Source of the DNA: Amycolatopsis sp. QT-25
GTDB lineage: Bacteria > Actinomycetota > Actinomycetes > Mycobacteriales > Pseudonocardiaceae
DNA: 64,000 bases
Assembly (NCBI RefSeq): GCF_029369745.1
Contig: NZ_CP120210.1
Span: 7,254,001 to 7,318,000, forward strand
Direction: 5' to 3'
A model generated the notes under the pieces. That model did not search any database, was not told the origin of the DNA, and was given only the letters and a program-made list of their open reading frames with translations. Positions 37,719 to 47,210 of this stretch are shown here, in pieces (the first letter of the stretch is position 1; each line of letters begins with the position of its first letter). A program made the translations under genes and the position numbers.

Positions 37719-39142
37719 TACTTCAGTCGTAGTTCGTGATGGTCATGGTTCGTGGGTCGATTGTCGCTGGTAGTGGCCTTGTTGGGCGCGGTATTGGTGG
37801 CGTCTGCGCCACGTCGAGCAGCGGATCCGGTGCGCGACATCGAGAACGGGTCGGCTGATGAGTGTGGTGAACAGGTGGTGGATTTCGTTGCAGGTCAACG
37901 AGATCCATCCGGCGGTTGCTGGTTCGGTGTTTCGTTCGGTGGACGCGACAACGGCGAGGAACGCGTGGGCGAGCATCGCCATGACCGTCCAGCGGTGCCA
38001 GGAGGTCCAGCGTCGGACCTGGTGTTGATCAAGCCCGGTGAGACCTTTGCCGGTCTGGAAGGATTCCTCGATCGTCCATCTGCGGCCCGCGACCTGGAGC
38101 AGGATCCGTAGCGGCACGGGTTCGGGCGAGTAGCAGCGGTAGAACGCCAACTCGCCGGTGGTGCGGTGACGGCGCATCAGCAGCCACCGGTGCCCGTCGG
38201 GCTCGTCGGTGTCGATGTCGGCGAAAGCCCAGTCGTAGTAGCGATGTCCTTTCGCCCCGGCGCCGGCGGAGAGGCGTTGCCAGACGTGCTTGGGCAGCCT
38301 CGCGGCGACACCGTCAGCGCGCAGCACGCCGGCTGGAGTGCTGACCCGGCGGTCGCGGCCGATGGCGAGAACATAGCCGATACCGCGCTTTTCCAGGTTC
38401 TTGCGCAGGCTGGGGTCGGCTCCGTAAACCTCGTCCCCGGCGACCCACTGTGCACGGACGCCGGCGTCGAGAGCGCGCCCGATCATGGTGGTCGCCAGCG
38501 CGGGTTTCGTCACGAACACAGTGTCGGTAGGGATTCCGGCGCCTGCGCAACGTTCGGGATCGGTGGTCCAGGATTTCGGGAGGTAGAGGGCCCGGTCGAT
38601 GAACGCGTGCCCGGTGTCGGTGGCGTAGGTGAGGTAAACCGCGACCTGGGCGTTCTCGATGCGACCCGCGGTGCCGGTGTATTGGCGTTGCACTCCGACG
38701 GTGTGAACGCCTTTCTTCAGGTCACCGGTTTCATCGACGACCAGCACGGCACCGGTGTCGCCGAGGTGTTCGGTGACGTAGTCGCGCAGGTCGTCGCGGA
38801 CCTCCTCCGCGTCCCAGACCGCTTTGCGCAGCAGGTGTTGAAGCCCGTCGGGGGTGTCGTCGCCGGCGTGTTCGGAGATGGTCCAGCAATTCTTGTCCGG
38901 CAGGTCCGACAGCAGCCCGAGCAGCAGTGCTCGTGCACGTCGGCGGGGTTCGACGCGGGTGAACCGACCGGCGATCCGGCTGATCATCTCCTCGAACATC
39001 ACCGCCCACCGGTCAGGGTTTACGCTGGGACCTGCGGCCACCAGCCGATCAGGGTTAGTCCACACAACCGACCATGATCAACTGGTGGCCGCACCCGTCT
39101 CCAGGCAGCCCACCAGCGACATCACAAAGTCCGGCTGGAGTA
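37719..39142. mobile_element. IS701-family element, complete, CTAG target duplication
   Basis: 1424 bp. The left end starts TACTTCAGTCG and the right end finishes CCGGCTGGAGTA, imperfect inverted repeats of roughly 24 bp. CTAG lies directly outside both ends (37715-37718 and 39143-39146), the known target preference of IS701. It contains one intact transposase gene on the minus strand. Confidence 0.85.
37743..39065 (-). CDS. IS701-family transposase, intact
   Basis: Up to 440 aa in one frame. The acidic residues are visible in VVDETGDLKKG, AGDEVYGADPSLRK and WTIEESFQTGKGLTGLDQ. RFTRVEPRRRA near the N-terminus and the RRRHQYRAQQGHYQR end are family features. The true start may be the ATG about 23 codons in (MFEEMISRIAGRF), which fits relatives better. 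All catalytic residues are present and the element has a clean target duplication, so this copy is probably recent and active. Confidence 0.85.
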   Translation of the reverse strand: MWTNPDRLVAAGPSVNPDRWAVMFEEMISRIAGRFTRVEPRRRARALLLGLLSDLPDKNCWTISEHAGDDTPDGLQHLLRKAVWDAEEVRDDLRDYVTEHLGDTGAVLVVDETGDLKKGVHTVGVQRQYTGTAGRIENAQVAVYLTYATDTGHAFIDRALYLPKSWTTDPERCAGAGIPTDTVFVTKPALATTMIGRALDAGVRAQWVAGDEVYGADPSLRKNLEKRGIGYVLAIGRDRRVSTPAGVLRADGVAARLPKHVWQRLSAGAGAKGHRYYDWAFADIDTDEPDGHRWLLMRRHRTTGELAFYRCYSPEPVPLRILLQVAGRRWTIEESFQTGKGLTGLDQHQVRRWTSWHRWTVMAMLAHAFLAVVASTERNTEPATAGWISLTCNEIHHLFTTLISRPVLDVAHRIRCSTWRRRHQYRAQQGHYQRQSTHEP

Positions 39143-39146
39143 CTAG

Positions 39147-39345
39147 TGCTCCAGCAGCATGTCGTGATTTTTGGTGCGTCGTCGCTGGTAGTGGGCTTGT
39201 GCGGCACGGTGTTGGTGGCGTCTGCGCCAGTGGGACCAGGCCCAGGTCGCGGCGCTTTGGCGAACGGTGGTGATCAGGTGTGCCAGGAGACGCTTGACCG
39301 CGCCAAGCGTGATAGGAATGAGGCCGCCGTCAGGGCTTTTTGAGG
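39147..39345 (-). pseudogene. IS701-family transposase C-terminal relic
   Basis: The last 60 codons of a different IS701 transposase: PITLGAVKRLLAHLITTVRQ, then WSHWRRRHQHRAAQAHYQRR, ending at MLLEH and a stop just inside the CTAG. The rest of the gene is missing. The neighbouring complete IS701 inserted exactly at the end of this relic. Confidence 0.75.
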
Positions 39346-39383
39346 AGCCCGGCGTTTTCCGGACAGCTGCTTAGTTGCCAACT

Positions 39384-40525
39384 TTACGCTGCGAGCTGTC
39401 GGTTCAGATACTCGGCGTGGACATCGTGTGGGGTCATGTAGCCGAGTCCCGAGTGGAGACGTTGGCTATTGTAACGCTATTCTATACAGCGTGCAATATC
39501 CGTCATGGCATGTTGACGCGTGGGATAGATTGTGCGGTGGACAAGCTCGTTCTTCAGTGTCGCGAAGAACGATTCAGCCATGCTGTTGTCGTAGCAGATT
39601 CCTGTGCGCCCGACAGGTTGCCGGATCGTAAGCGATTTCAGTGTCTTGCCGAATCGTGCTGATGTGTGATTGCTGCCACGACCGAAGTGGAAGATCGCAT
39701 CCGGCGCGATTGTGCGGTTTCGTGCGGCCCTGCGGATCGCGTTCTCGATGAGTGGGGTTTTGTGGTTATCGTCCATGACCCAGCCGACGACTGCTTTGGT
39801 GTGGCAATCAATGACCGTGGCGAGATAAACCCAGCTTTCCCACGTTGGCACATAGGCGATATCGCCAATTATTTTCTCGCCGGGCGCGTCCGCGGTGAAA
39901 TCCCGCGCCACGAGGTCGGGGATCTGCCGGGTGGCTGGATCGGCGCCGGTCAGGCTGTGCCGCCACGGACGTGGCTGGCAAGGCATCAAGCCCAGCTCAC
40001 GCATGATGTCACGGACCAGTTCGGGTGTGCAGGACTCGCCCTGGCGGACCAGCTGGGCGTGTACGCGCCGGTGGCCGCAGGTCTCGCCGGACGCCTCGAA
40101 GATCGCTGTCACGAGCACCGCGAGGCCGGCCCGCCGCCGCGCCGCCGCCGAGTCCGGCCGCTCACGCCATTCGTAATATCCCGAGGTTGACACGCCAAGC
40201 CAGACGCACATGCTGATAACGGTGTATTTTCTTGCCCTGCTCGGTGGCTTCCTTCTCCGCGTCGATGAACTCGTACTTGTCGCTCACCGATACTCGCTCG
40301 CGAAGAAGGCTGCGGCTTTTCCCAAAAATTCCTTCTCGAGCCACAGCTCGCGGACTTCTTTCTCCAGCTCGCGTAGCCGCGCCCGCTCTGACACCGTCAA
40401 TGGCGGCTCATCCGCGGCATGAGTTTTCCGATAGTCGTTAACCCAGTTGCGGAGTGTCTGCTCGGTGAGACCCAACTCCCGCGCGACCGACGCCGTCGAC
40501 CGAGACGACTCCACCACCATTTTCC
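39384..40525 (-). pseudogene. IS3-family element relic, orfA 5' truncated, orfB dead
   Basis: OrfA lacks its first 20 codons and starts abruptly at KMVVESSRSTASVARELG (40525), then runs to FASEYR. OrfB (MCVWLGVSTSGYYEW onward) carries the integrase core with the first Asp in GDIAYVPTWE and the late Glu in ICYDNSMAESFFATLK. The second Asp block reads HFGRGSNHTS where HSDRGS is expected, so a catalytic residue is lost. OrfB also has a frameshift near 40205 and an in-frame TAG after DIARCIE; the natural end (RLHSGLGYMTPHDVHAEYL) follows it to TAA at 39384. It cannot be active. Confidence 0.85.
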
Positions 40526-40929
40526 GCCGTAGTGGTTCGTGACTCAACGGGGTGCTCGGCGGTCTCGTCCACAGCGGATACCGGGTCAGCCGTCCGGCGA
40601 GGCTTCTCCTGGCTGGTGACTTGGGTCCGTGACGGGAGACCTCCAGCGACACCAGCCCGGCCATGGCCGGGCGGAGCCGATCGCCAGAACGCGGGTGAGA
40701 GACACGCCCGTCGTCACGCCACGCTGTCGCTGGCGGCCGAGCCGGTGTGGCAAGCGCTCGACGACCTCGGCACCGAGCCGGGTGAGTCGCTGCCCGCCCA
40801 CGACGCGAGTTCCACCGCGGGGTCAGGCCTCGGTGCGTCTCGCGATGCACCAGGGTGCCCGGGTATCCGCGGTGCCGGCCGCGCCGGAGACCGACCACGA
40901 CATCGTTGTCCTGGACTGAGAGCCGGACT
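40526..40929. other. Unassigned sequence between IS3 relic and prenyl synthase
   Basis: Plus-strand patches look coding (HATLSLAAEPVWQALDDLG, then in another frame SVRLAMHQGARVSAVPAAPE ending at TGA 40917-40919), suggesting the frameshifted end of an unknown gene on the plus strand. No family recognised. Confidence 0.3.
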
Positions 40930-42624
40930 TCACGTGGTCGCTACGGTGCTCGGTTGGTCGGCGCCGAAGCGGCGTCGGCGGCGTGAGTATTCGGCGATGG
41001 CGTCCAGCAGGTGCCGGCGGTCGAAGTCGGGCCAGAGCACGTCGGTGAAGACGAGTTCGGCGTAAGCGGTGTGCCAGGGCAGGAAGTTGCTGGTCCGTTG
41101 TTCCCCTGAGGTCCGGATGAGCAGGTCCACGTCGGGCAGGTCGGGCAGGTAGAACTGCCGCACCAAGTCGTCCTCGCCGATCTCCTCGGGCCGGACCAAG
41201 CCGGTGGCCGCGTCGGTGGCCAGGGCTCTGGCGGCGTCGAGCATCTCCGCCCGCCCGCCGTAGTCCAGGCAGGCCGTGAACGACAGTCTGCGGTTGCCGG
41301 CGGTCAGCCGTTCCGCTGCCTCGCTTTCCTCCCGCAGGCGCGTCGGGACACGATCGCGGCGACCGCACCAGCGCACCCGTACGCCGAGCTCGTGGTAGCG
41401 GTCGAGGTTCCGCTGGACCAGGCCGAAAAACAGCTCCATGAGCGCATCGAGTTCGGTGGAAGCACGCCCCCAGTTCTCCGTGGAGAAAGCGAACACGCTC
41501 ACGTGCGGTATCTCCAGTTCCAACGCCGAGTCGATCAGTCGCTGCAGCGCGAGCTCGCCGGCGCGGTGGCCGTCCACCGGTGGTCTGCCCCGGGCAGCGG
41601 CCCACCGCCGGTTCCCGTCCATGATCACCGCGATGTGGTTGGGCGCCATCACCGTGTTCACGGGCCGAGGGGAGCGTTGCCGGGTGAAGTAGCGCCGCAG
41701 CAGTCTCGGCTTCGACGATCGGGACGCCGCGGGGTGGGGAGAGAGCAGGACTTCGGACAGGGCGAGCGAGGATACTGCCTTCGGCAGCGGGATCCTCTCG
41801 CGTAGCACGGCGGATTTGCGTCGCTGGACCTCATCGAGATACGCGTGGGTTCCCCGGATGCACGTTTGCAGGAACGGGTGGCTCGACGGGTGCACCAAGG
41901 GCACCACCGCCGCACCCTGCTCCAGCAGCTCGCGCGTGCGCCGGACCTGGAGTTCGACCAGCTCGTTCAGGGCGCTGCGGTGTTCTCGTGCCCGTAGATC
42001 GTCGTGGGACAGGCCCAGTTGGTGTAGGTCCCGCGTCGGCAGGTAGCACCGGCCCCGGGACAGGTCGATGGGGAAGTCCTGCAGGATGTCGACCAGCTGG
42101 AACACCTCGCCCAACGTCGACATCAGCCGCTGTGGCAGGACCAGGTCGTCCGCGGTGGGCTCCAGCAGCGGAGTGAGCAGCTCGGCTGTTGTGCCGGAGA
42201 CCCCACGCAGGTACCGGCGCAGATCGGCGAATGTGAAGAACGCCGGCGGCGCGGCACTGTCCGCCGAGAGCGCCTCCAGTAGTTCCTCGATCAACTCCAT
42301 GTCGAGGTGCCACATCCGCACGGTGTGCACGAATGCCCTCCGCAGCGGATGCTCGCTGTGCCCTGCGCGTAGCTCTTCGAGGGAGTCCGCGCACCACCGT
42401 TCGAGGTCGTGGGCGCCTCCGGCCGTGCCGATCTCGTCCGCTAGGTGATCGGTTCGTGCGGCGAACGCGGACACCGCGTGGACATGGGGCCGGATCTGCG
42501 CCGGCAACAGCGACACCGCCACCACCATCGGAGCAAGATCGTCCCGCAGTTCGCGCTCGCAGAGCAGGAACGACTCGTGTAGATCCGGTGTGCCGATCCC
42601 GGCCAATGACAATTGCTGGTCCAT
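40930..42624 (-). CDS. Fusion of squalene/phytoene-synthase-like and cis-prenyltransferase domains
   Basis: 564 aa in one undamaged frame. Residues about 10-290 resemble squalene/phytoene synthases: an Asp-rich motif DHLAD at 59-63 after SAFAART, YLRGVSGTTAELL at 138-150, and a second Asp-rich motif DILQDFPID at 179-187 followed by LSRGRCYLP. Residues 326-555 are a complete UppS-type cis-prenyltransferase: MDGNRRWA (catalytic Asp 336), FSTENWGR, DYGGRAEM, RTSGEQRTSNFLPW and AELVFTDVLWPDF. A 35-residue basic linker joins them. ATG 42624 has GGGAGG 8 nt upstream. The cis domain would build a Z-polyprenyl diphosphate from IPP. The first domain would condense two allylic diphosphates, or use the product of the second. 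The product is unknown. Confidence 0.85.
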   Translation of the reverse strand: MDQQLSLAGIGTPDLHESFLLCERELRDDLAPMVVAVSLLPAQIRPHVHAVSAFAARTDHLADEIGTAGGAHDLERWCADSLEELRAGHSEHPLRRAFVHTVRMWHLDMELIEELLEALSADSAAPPAFFTFADLRRYLRGVSGTTAELLTPLLEPTADDLVLPQRLMSTLGEVFQLVDILQDFPIDLSRGRCYLPTRDLHQLGLSHDDLRAREHRSALNELVELQVRRTRELLEQGAAVVPLVHPSSHPFLQTCIRGTHAYLDEVQRRKSAVLRERIPLPKAVSSLALSEVLLSPHPAASRSSKPRLLRRYFTRQRSPRPVNTVMAPNHIAVIMDGNRRWAAARGRPPVDGHRAGELALQRLIDSALELEIPHVSVFAFSTENWGRASTELDALMELFFGLVQRNLDRYHELGVRVRWCGRRDRVPTRLREESEAAERLTAGNRRLSFTACLDYGGRAEMLDAARALATDAATGLVRPEEIGEDDLVRQFYLPDLPDVDLLIRTSGEQRTSNFLPWHTAYAELVFTDVLWPDFDRRHLLDAIAEYSRRRRRFGADQPSTVATT

Positions 42625-42815
42625 CGCGCCTGCCTCCCGTGCCGATATCGGAAAATGGTATCCGAGACAATTCGTCACCCATCTCAGCGAACCCTTTCGG
42701 ATGATTCAGTGCACCCTTTTGTGGAGCAGTGTCGGTGGTAGCGTACGAATTCGGAAAAGCAACCATGACGACGTTCCACTGATCTGCCGTGGAACCTATT
42801 CCGGGTTGGAGCAAG
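42625..42815. promoter_or_regulatory. Divergent promoter region, prenyl synthase and MmpL
   Basis: About 190 bp between the divergent starts. No obvious operator by eye; the region is moderately AT-richer than its flanks (42650-42780). Shared control of both directions is plausible from geometry only. Confidence 0.35.
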
Positions 42816-44957
42816 GTGAATCGGCTGGGACGTGTCATGGTTCGCCGCGGTGCGATCGTGATTTCCCTGTGGGCAGTCTTGGCGGCCGCTTCCACCGCCC
42901 TCTTGCCCCTCCTGTTCGGCGCCGCGGCACCGCTGTCGATCAACGCGGCGAACACCGAGTCCCAGCACGCCGGCAACTTGGTGGTGGACGGATTCCCCGG
43001 GTTGGGCGACGAGCAGTTCATGCTCGCCTTCGACTCCTCCGAGTGGCTCGCCGCCGAGGCCCGTTACCAGCAGGTGGTCGACGAAGTGGCGGATGCCGCG
43101 ACTGCGTGGCCGGAGGTGGGCTCGGCGGTCCCGATCCCGGCCACGGACACGCAGGACCCCCACCACTACCACCTCGCGATCGGTGTCACGGGGGACGACC
43201 GGGCACGCCAGTTGCTGTCCCGGGAACTGGGGACCGCCCTGCAGCAGGTGGTCGACCAGGCCAGTGACGGTCACATGGTCGTCGGCCTGGTGGGAGCGAC
43301 ACCGGTGCTGGACCAGATGGTGCGCAGCGAGACGTCCGCCCTGTGGCGCATCGAGATGGTCGCGGTGCCGCTGGCGGCCGTGGTGCTCGCGATCGGCTTG
43401 GGTACGGTCGGCGCCGCGACGGTGCCGCTGCTCGTCGCCGGCGCGGGCGTGCTGACGGGCCTGGGCTTGCTGGCCGTGTTGAGCCTGGTCGTCGCCATCG
43501 ACGTCACGATGCTGACCGCCATGATGACGGTGGGCTTCGGCCTCGGTCTGGACTACTCGGTGCTGATCCTGCTCCGCTATCGCCGAGCCCGGGCTCGCGG
43601 CGCGCCTGCTCAGGACGCGGCGGTGGAGTCGATCTCCACGGCCGGGACCACCGTGGCCTGGTGTGGTCTGGTGATCGCGGTCGCCGCGTGCGCCCTGCTC
43701 ACCGTCGAGGTCACGGCCGCGCGGACGTGCGCGGCCGGCGCGCTGCTGGCGACCGCGATGGCGATGGCCTCGGCGTTGACCCTGCCCGCGGCCCTGCTGC
43801 CGCGGATGGACCGCCTGCTGGACCGGGGCCGGGTGCGCCGCGACCGGGCGGCCGGGCGGGGCTGGGAAAGCTGGGCTCGGCACCTCATGCGCTACCCGTG
43901 GCGCTACGTCCTCGGTAGCGGCCTCGTGCTCACGGTGATGGCCGTGCCGACCCTGGGCATCGACCTCGGTCTGCGCCTCGACCGAGACGCGCTGACGAAC
44001 TCCGGCACCGGCCACGGGATGGCCCGGATGGAAGACGACCAGATCGCCGGCACGACGGTGCTCGTGCTGCCACACCACCCGCAGACCGGCCCCGCCGACG
44101 TCTACGCGCTGCTGCGCGGGCTGCGGCAAGACCCGCGCGTCTCGCTCGTCGTTCCCGCGGACAACGGCGATGACCTCACCGTCCTGATCGTGGGACACCG
44201 CGATCCCGTCGACAGCCCGGCGTCCGCGGCCCTGATCCACGACATCCGCCAGGACCTCGGCCCGCGACTGCTGCCCGCGGGGCAGAAGCTGTACTTGACC
44301 GGGCCGAGCGCGATCATCACCGACCTGACCGGGGAGATCGTCGGCCGGTTCTGGCAGGTCGTCGCCCTGGTCCTGGCCTGCTCGTTCGTGTTGCTCGTGG
44401 TGGCGTTCCGCAGCCTGGTGATCCCGCTCAAGGCCATCGTGATGAACCTGCTCACCCTCGGCGCCACCTTCGGCCTGCTGACCGCGGTCACCGGTCACCT
44501 CTCCGACGGTGCGGTCAACGCACTGCTGCCCGTAGCCATCTTCACCGTGGTTTTCGGTTTGTCGATGGACTACGAGGTCTTCCTGGTGCACCGCATCGCC
44601 GAGCGCTACCGCGCCACCGGGGACAACGAAGCCGCTGTCGCACATGGACTCCGGCACACCGCACAACCGATCACCCTCGCCGCCACCGTCATGGTGGTCG
44701 CGCTGGTGGGCCTGTGCTTCACGCCCCGACCCGACCTGCGGCAACTCGGCTTCGCCGCGGTCACCGCCATCGTCATCGACGTCACCCTGATCAGGCTCGT
44801 GCTGGTCCCCGCCCTGATGCGACTGCTGGGCGACCGCAACTGGTGGCTCCCGGCCCCTCTCGCCCGGCTGCTACCCCCTCTCCCGCTCGTAACCGCCGTC
44901 ACGTCCGCACCGCCGTCCGAAGCACACCGTTTGGCACAACAGGAGGTCACATCATGA
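42816..44957 (+). CDS. MmpL-family RND transporter
   Basis: 713 aa. Two repeats, each with a first membrane helix, a large external loop and five further helices. The paired proton-relay motifs are GFGLGLDYSVLILLRYR (helix 4) and VFGLSMDYEVFLVHRI (helix 10), as in MmpL lipid exporters. GTG 42816 is preceded closely by GGAG; an in-frame GTG at 42789 has no ribosome site. Actinobacterial MmpL proteins export lipids and lipid-linked products across the membrane. The divergent prenyl synthase suggests an isoprenoid or prenyl-linked cargo (inference). Its TGA overlaps the ATG of the next gene. Confidence 0.85.
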   Translation: MNRLGRVMVRRGAIVISLWAVLAAASTALLPLLFGAAAPLSINAANTESQHAGNLVVDGFPGLGDEQFMLAFDSSEWLAAEARYQQVVDEVADAATAWPEVGSAVPIPATDTQDPHHYHLAIGVTGDDRARQLLSRELGTALQQVVDQASDGHMVVGLVGATPVLDQMVRSETSALWRIEMVAVPLAAVVLAIGLGTVGAATVPLLVAGAGVLTGLGLLAVLSLVVAIDVTMLTAMMTVGFGLGLDYSVLILLRYRRARARGAPAQDAAVESISTAGTTVAWCGLVIAVAACALLTVEVTAARTCAAGALLATAMAMASALTLPAALLPRMDRLLDRGRVRRDRAAGRGWESWARHLMRYPWRYVLGSGLVLTVMAVPTLGIDLGLRLDRDALTNSGTGHGMARMEDDQIAGTTVLVLPHHPQTGPADVYALLRGLRQDPRVSLVVPADNGDDLTVLIVGHRDPVDSPASAALIHDIRQDLGPRLLPAGQKLYLTGPSAIITDLTGEIVGRFWQVVALVLACSFVLLVVAFRSLVIPLKAIVMNLLTLGATFGLLTAVTGHLSDGAVNALLPVAIFTVVFGLSMDYEVFLVHRIAERYRATGDNEAAVAHGLRHTAQPITLAATVMVVALVGLCFTPRPDLRQLGFAAVTAIVIDVTLIRLVLVPALMRLLGDRNWWLPAPLARLLPPLPLVTAVTSAPPSEAHRLAQQEVTS

Positions 44958-45568
44958 CCAGCCCCACCACCACGAAGTGGATCCGCCGCGCCGGACTGGC
45001 CGCGGGGACCGCCGCGCTCGTGTTCAGCGCTCTGCCCGCATCGACCGCGACCGGCCACACACAACCACCGGGCACGACCGGACAAGCACGCACCACGGCC
45101 GGCCCGGCCTGCACGATCGAGGTCCCCGAAACCCAGCCGGTCGTCTTCACACCCGCCGTCCAGCAGACCCAGGCGACCGTGACCACCAAGGCGACCTACA
45201 AACTGACCGACTGCATCAAGGACGACGGCTCTCCCGCCACTCACCGCACCGGTGTGCTCACCTTCTCGGGCTCCGCGCTGGCTGATTGCACGCGTGCCGA
45301 AGCGATCGAGGGCACCGCCACGATCACCTGGCGCGGAATCAACGGCGCCCTGCTCGGCACGTCCACCATCACCCCGATCATCGACTCCGTTGACGAGAAC
45401 AGCACCGCGGAAAGCCTCATCGCCGGCCGCATCACCAAGGGACGCATGCTCGGCCTGTACGTCGGCGTCGTGTTCTTCACCAACGACCTCAGCCGCTGCT
45501 CGACCGACGGCGTGGAGAAGGTCTGGGGCACCGGAAGGGTCTTCTTCCCCGACCAACCAGCCACCTGA
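44954..45568 (+). CDS. Secreted protein of unknown function, coupled to MmpL
   Basis: 204 aa. ATG 44954 overlaps the MmpL stop (ATGA) and has AGGAGG 7 nt upstream, so it is translated with the transporter. The signal peptide (TTKWIRRAGLAAGTAALVFS) ends near ASTATG. The mature protein has four Cys (AGPACTIEV, LTDCIKDD, ALADCTRAE, LSRCSTDG), likely two disulfides, and alternating polar/hydrophobic beta-type sequence. I recognise no family; it is not an MmpS by visible features. It may be a periplasmic or cell-wall partner of the exporter. Confidence 0.7.
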   Translation: MTSPTTTKWIRRAGLAAGTAALVFSALPASTATGHTQPPGTTGQARTTAGPACTIEVPETQPVVFTPAVQQTQATVTTKATYKLTDCIKDDGSPATHRTGVLTFSGSALADCTRAEAIEGTATITWRGINGALLGTSTITPIIDSVDENSTAESLIAGRITKGRMLGLYVGVVFFTNDLSRCSTDGVEKVWGTGRVFFPDQPAT

Positions 45569-45675
45569 CCGGGCGGGCGGTTCCCGGTGCCCGAGCACGC
45601 GCCTGCCGGACTACGGCCTGGCCGGAGTCACAGGCGAACTTCGCTGCGGGCGCCGCAGCGGCCCGATTACCGCAG

Positions 45676-46140
45676 GTGGCTCTTGCTGGGGCTCGCACCT
45701 TTCTGACCCTGCGCGGCACCCCGGCGGACGAACGCCTGCTCGCCAGCGGAACCGGCGGCACCGAAAACCTTCGCCAATACCCGAAACCTATTGATGGAGG
45801 CGTTCGGCGAGCTGGGTTCCTCCTTCCGCGGTGCCGATGTCGAGGCCGGGCAGCTGCACGGCGTCCGGCAGGAGCTCGGGTTCTTCCAGGAGATCGAGTT
45901 CTTCTTGCTGTCGCGCTACGCTGGCCGGGTCAGCCAGGTGGAGCTGACTTCGTCGCCGGCCCCGACGATTTGGTCGTGGTGCCGGAAGCCGACCTGCGAG
46001 GTGGCATGTTCCGCTCCGGCGGGGACTCCTTCGGCCGCTTTCACGTTTCGCACGAGGAGGCGCTGCGCACCGACTGGACCGCGGCCATCGACGGATGGCT
46101 GGCCAAGGTCGCCGAGTCCGGCGGCGGGAACACGTGGTGA
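45676..46140 (+). pseudogene. Hypothetical protein, frameshifted
   Basis: The first coding-like part (MEAFGELGSSFRGADVEAGQ, RQELGFFQEIEFFLLSRYAG) is in one frame. The end (DFVAGPDDLVVVPEADLRGG, then HEEALRTDWTAAIDGWLAKV) is in another and stops at 46138-46140. The switch lies near 45950. The C-terminus resembles immunity-type hypothetical proteins, but I cannot name it. Confidence 0.35.
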
Positions 46141-46142
46141 TG

Positions 46143-47208
46143 TCACCGCCATGATCGGGTCGTGCTGTGTTGCTGTGTCGCCCAGACGACAATCTGGGTC
46201 CGGCTGCGGAAGTCGAGCTTGTTCATGATGTTGGTGACGTGCGTTTGCACGGTACGCAGGGAGATGGCCAGGTGCTCGGCGATCTGCGGGTTGGCAAGCC
46301 CTCTGCGGATGAGTTCGGCCACCTGGAGTTCCCGCCGGGTGAGCGAGGGATCCCTGTCGGCGGGCTCGGCCGTGCGTGAGCTGCGTGTGCACGCCGATTT
46401 GTTTTGGAGCGCGTACTGAAGAATTTGGTTTTCCGTCATTCTTTCGCCAGCGGCGCGGTGCAAGCGGAACTCCTCGTCCCCGAGAACGGTGCGGGTATGA
46501 GCCACGTGGCGATAGTGGGGTACTGCGAATAGCGCGAGCGCGTGCATGGCGAAGCCATGGTTCCGGCATGCTGTCTCAGCGGCGCCGTAGAGGACCGCGG
46601 CCCGCGTGTGATCGCCGGTTCGCCCGGCGACCCAGCCGATGGTGGCCAGTGTGTCGCCTGCGAGAGAGCTCACCCCGGACTGCGCGATGGAATGCTGGAG
46701 TTTCCGCAGGGTGGCCGATGCCTCGGAGGGAGTGCCGTACTCGGCGTCGGTGCGAGTAAGCGCGTCCAGGAGATAGTTCTTACTGTAGAGCTCCGTTGTG
46801 TTCGGTACTGGCTTTGAGCCCGGTGTGCAAGATCTGGCGCCCACGATGCGGGTCGCCGGTGAAACCGGTGCACCAGCCTAGGTGATAGACGCTGGCGAGT
46901 TCGCGTTGCCGATCGCCCGCCGCGTGGAACTTCGCGGCCAGTGCACCGAATTCTGCGGTGGCGAAGGCGAGGTCGCCGGTGAAGGTGGCCAGCATGGCCG
47001 AGGTGTAGCGTGCTCGAGCGACCAAGGTGGAGTCGCCGGTGCGGCAGGCGAGATCAAGTGCCTCGTCCAGCAGTTGTGTGCTGCGCGGGAAATCGCCGAC
47101 GATCACAGTGTAGTTGGCGTCGTGCAACAGCGCTTCGACCCGCCCCGCGGCCTCAGGTGGTGTTGCCAGGAGGAGCCGATCGAGCCAGTCGCGGCCCTCG
47201 GACTCGGC
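46143..47208 (-). pseudogene. LuxR-family (LAL type) regulator relic
   Basis: The C-terminal part of a large LuxR regulator. TPR-like helices (EALDLACRTGDSTLVARARY, LASVYHLGWCTGFTGD) are followed, after a frameshift near 46800, by more helices and a complete LuxR helix-turn-helix (DPSLTRRELQVAELIRRGLA, NPQIAEHLAISLRTVQTHV). The ATPase half is missing because the IS256 element starts at 47211. Dead. Confidence 0.75.
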
Positions 47209-47210
47209 CG

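Noticed and set aside
42684..44744. A 686-codon minus-strand frame
   Set aside because: Antisense to MmpL, made of His/Gln/Arg-rich low-complexity sequence. The MmpL frame has both proton-relay motifs.
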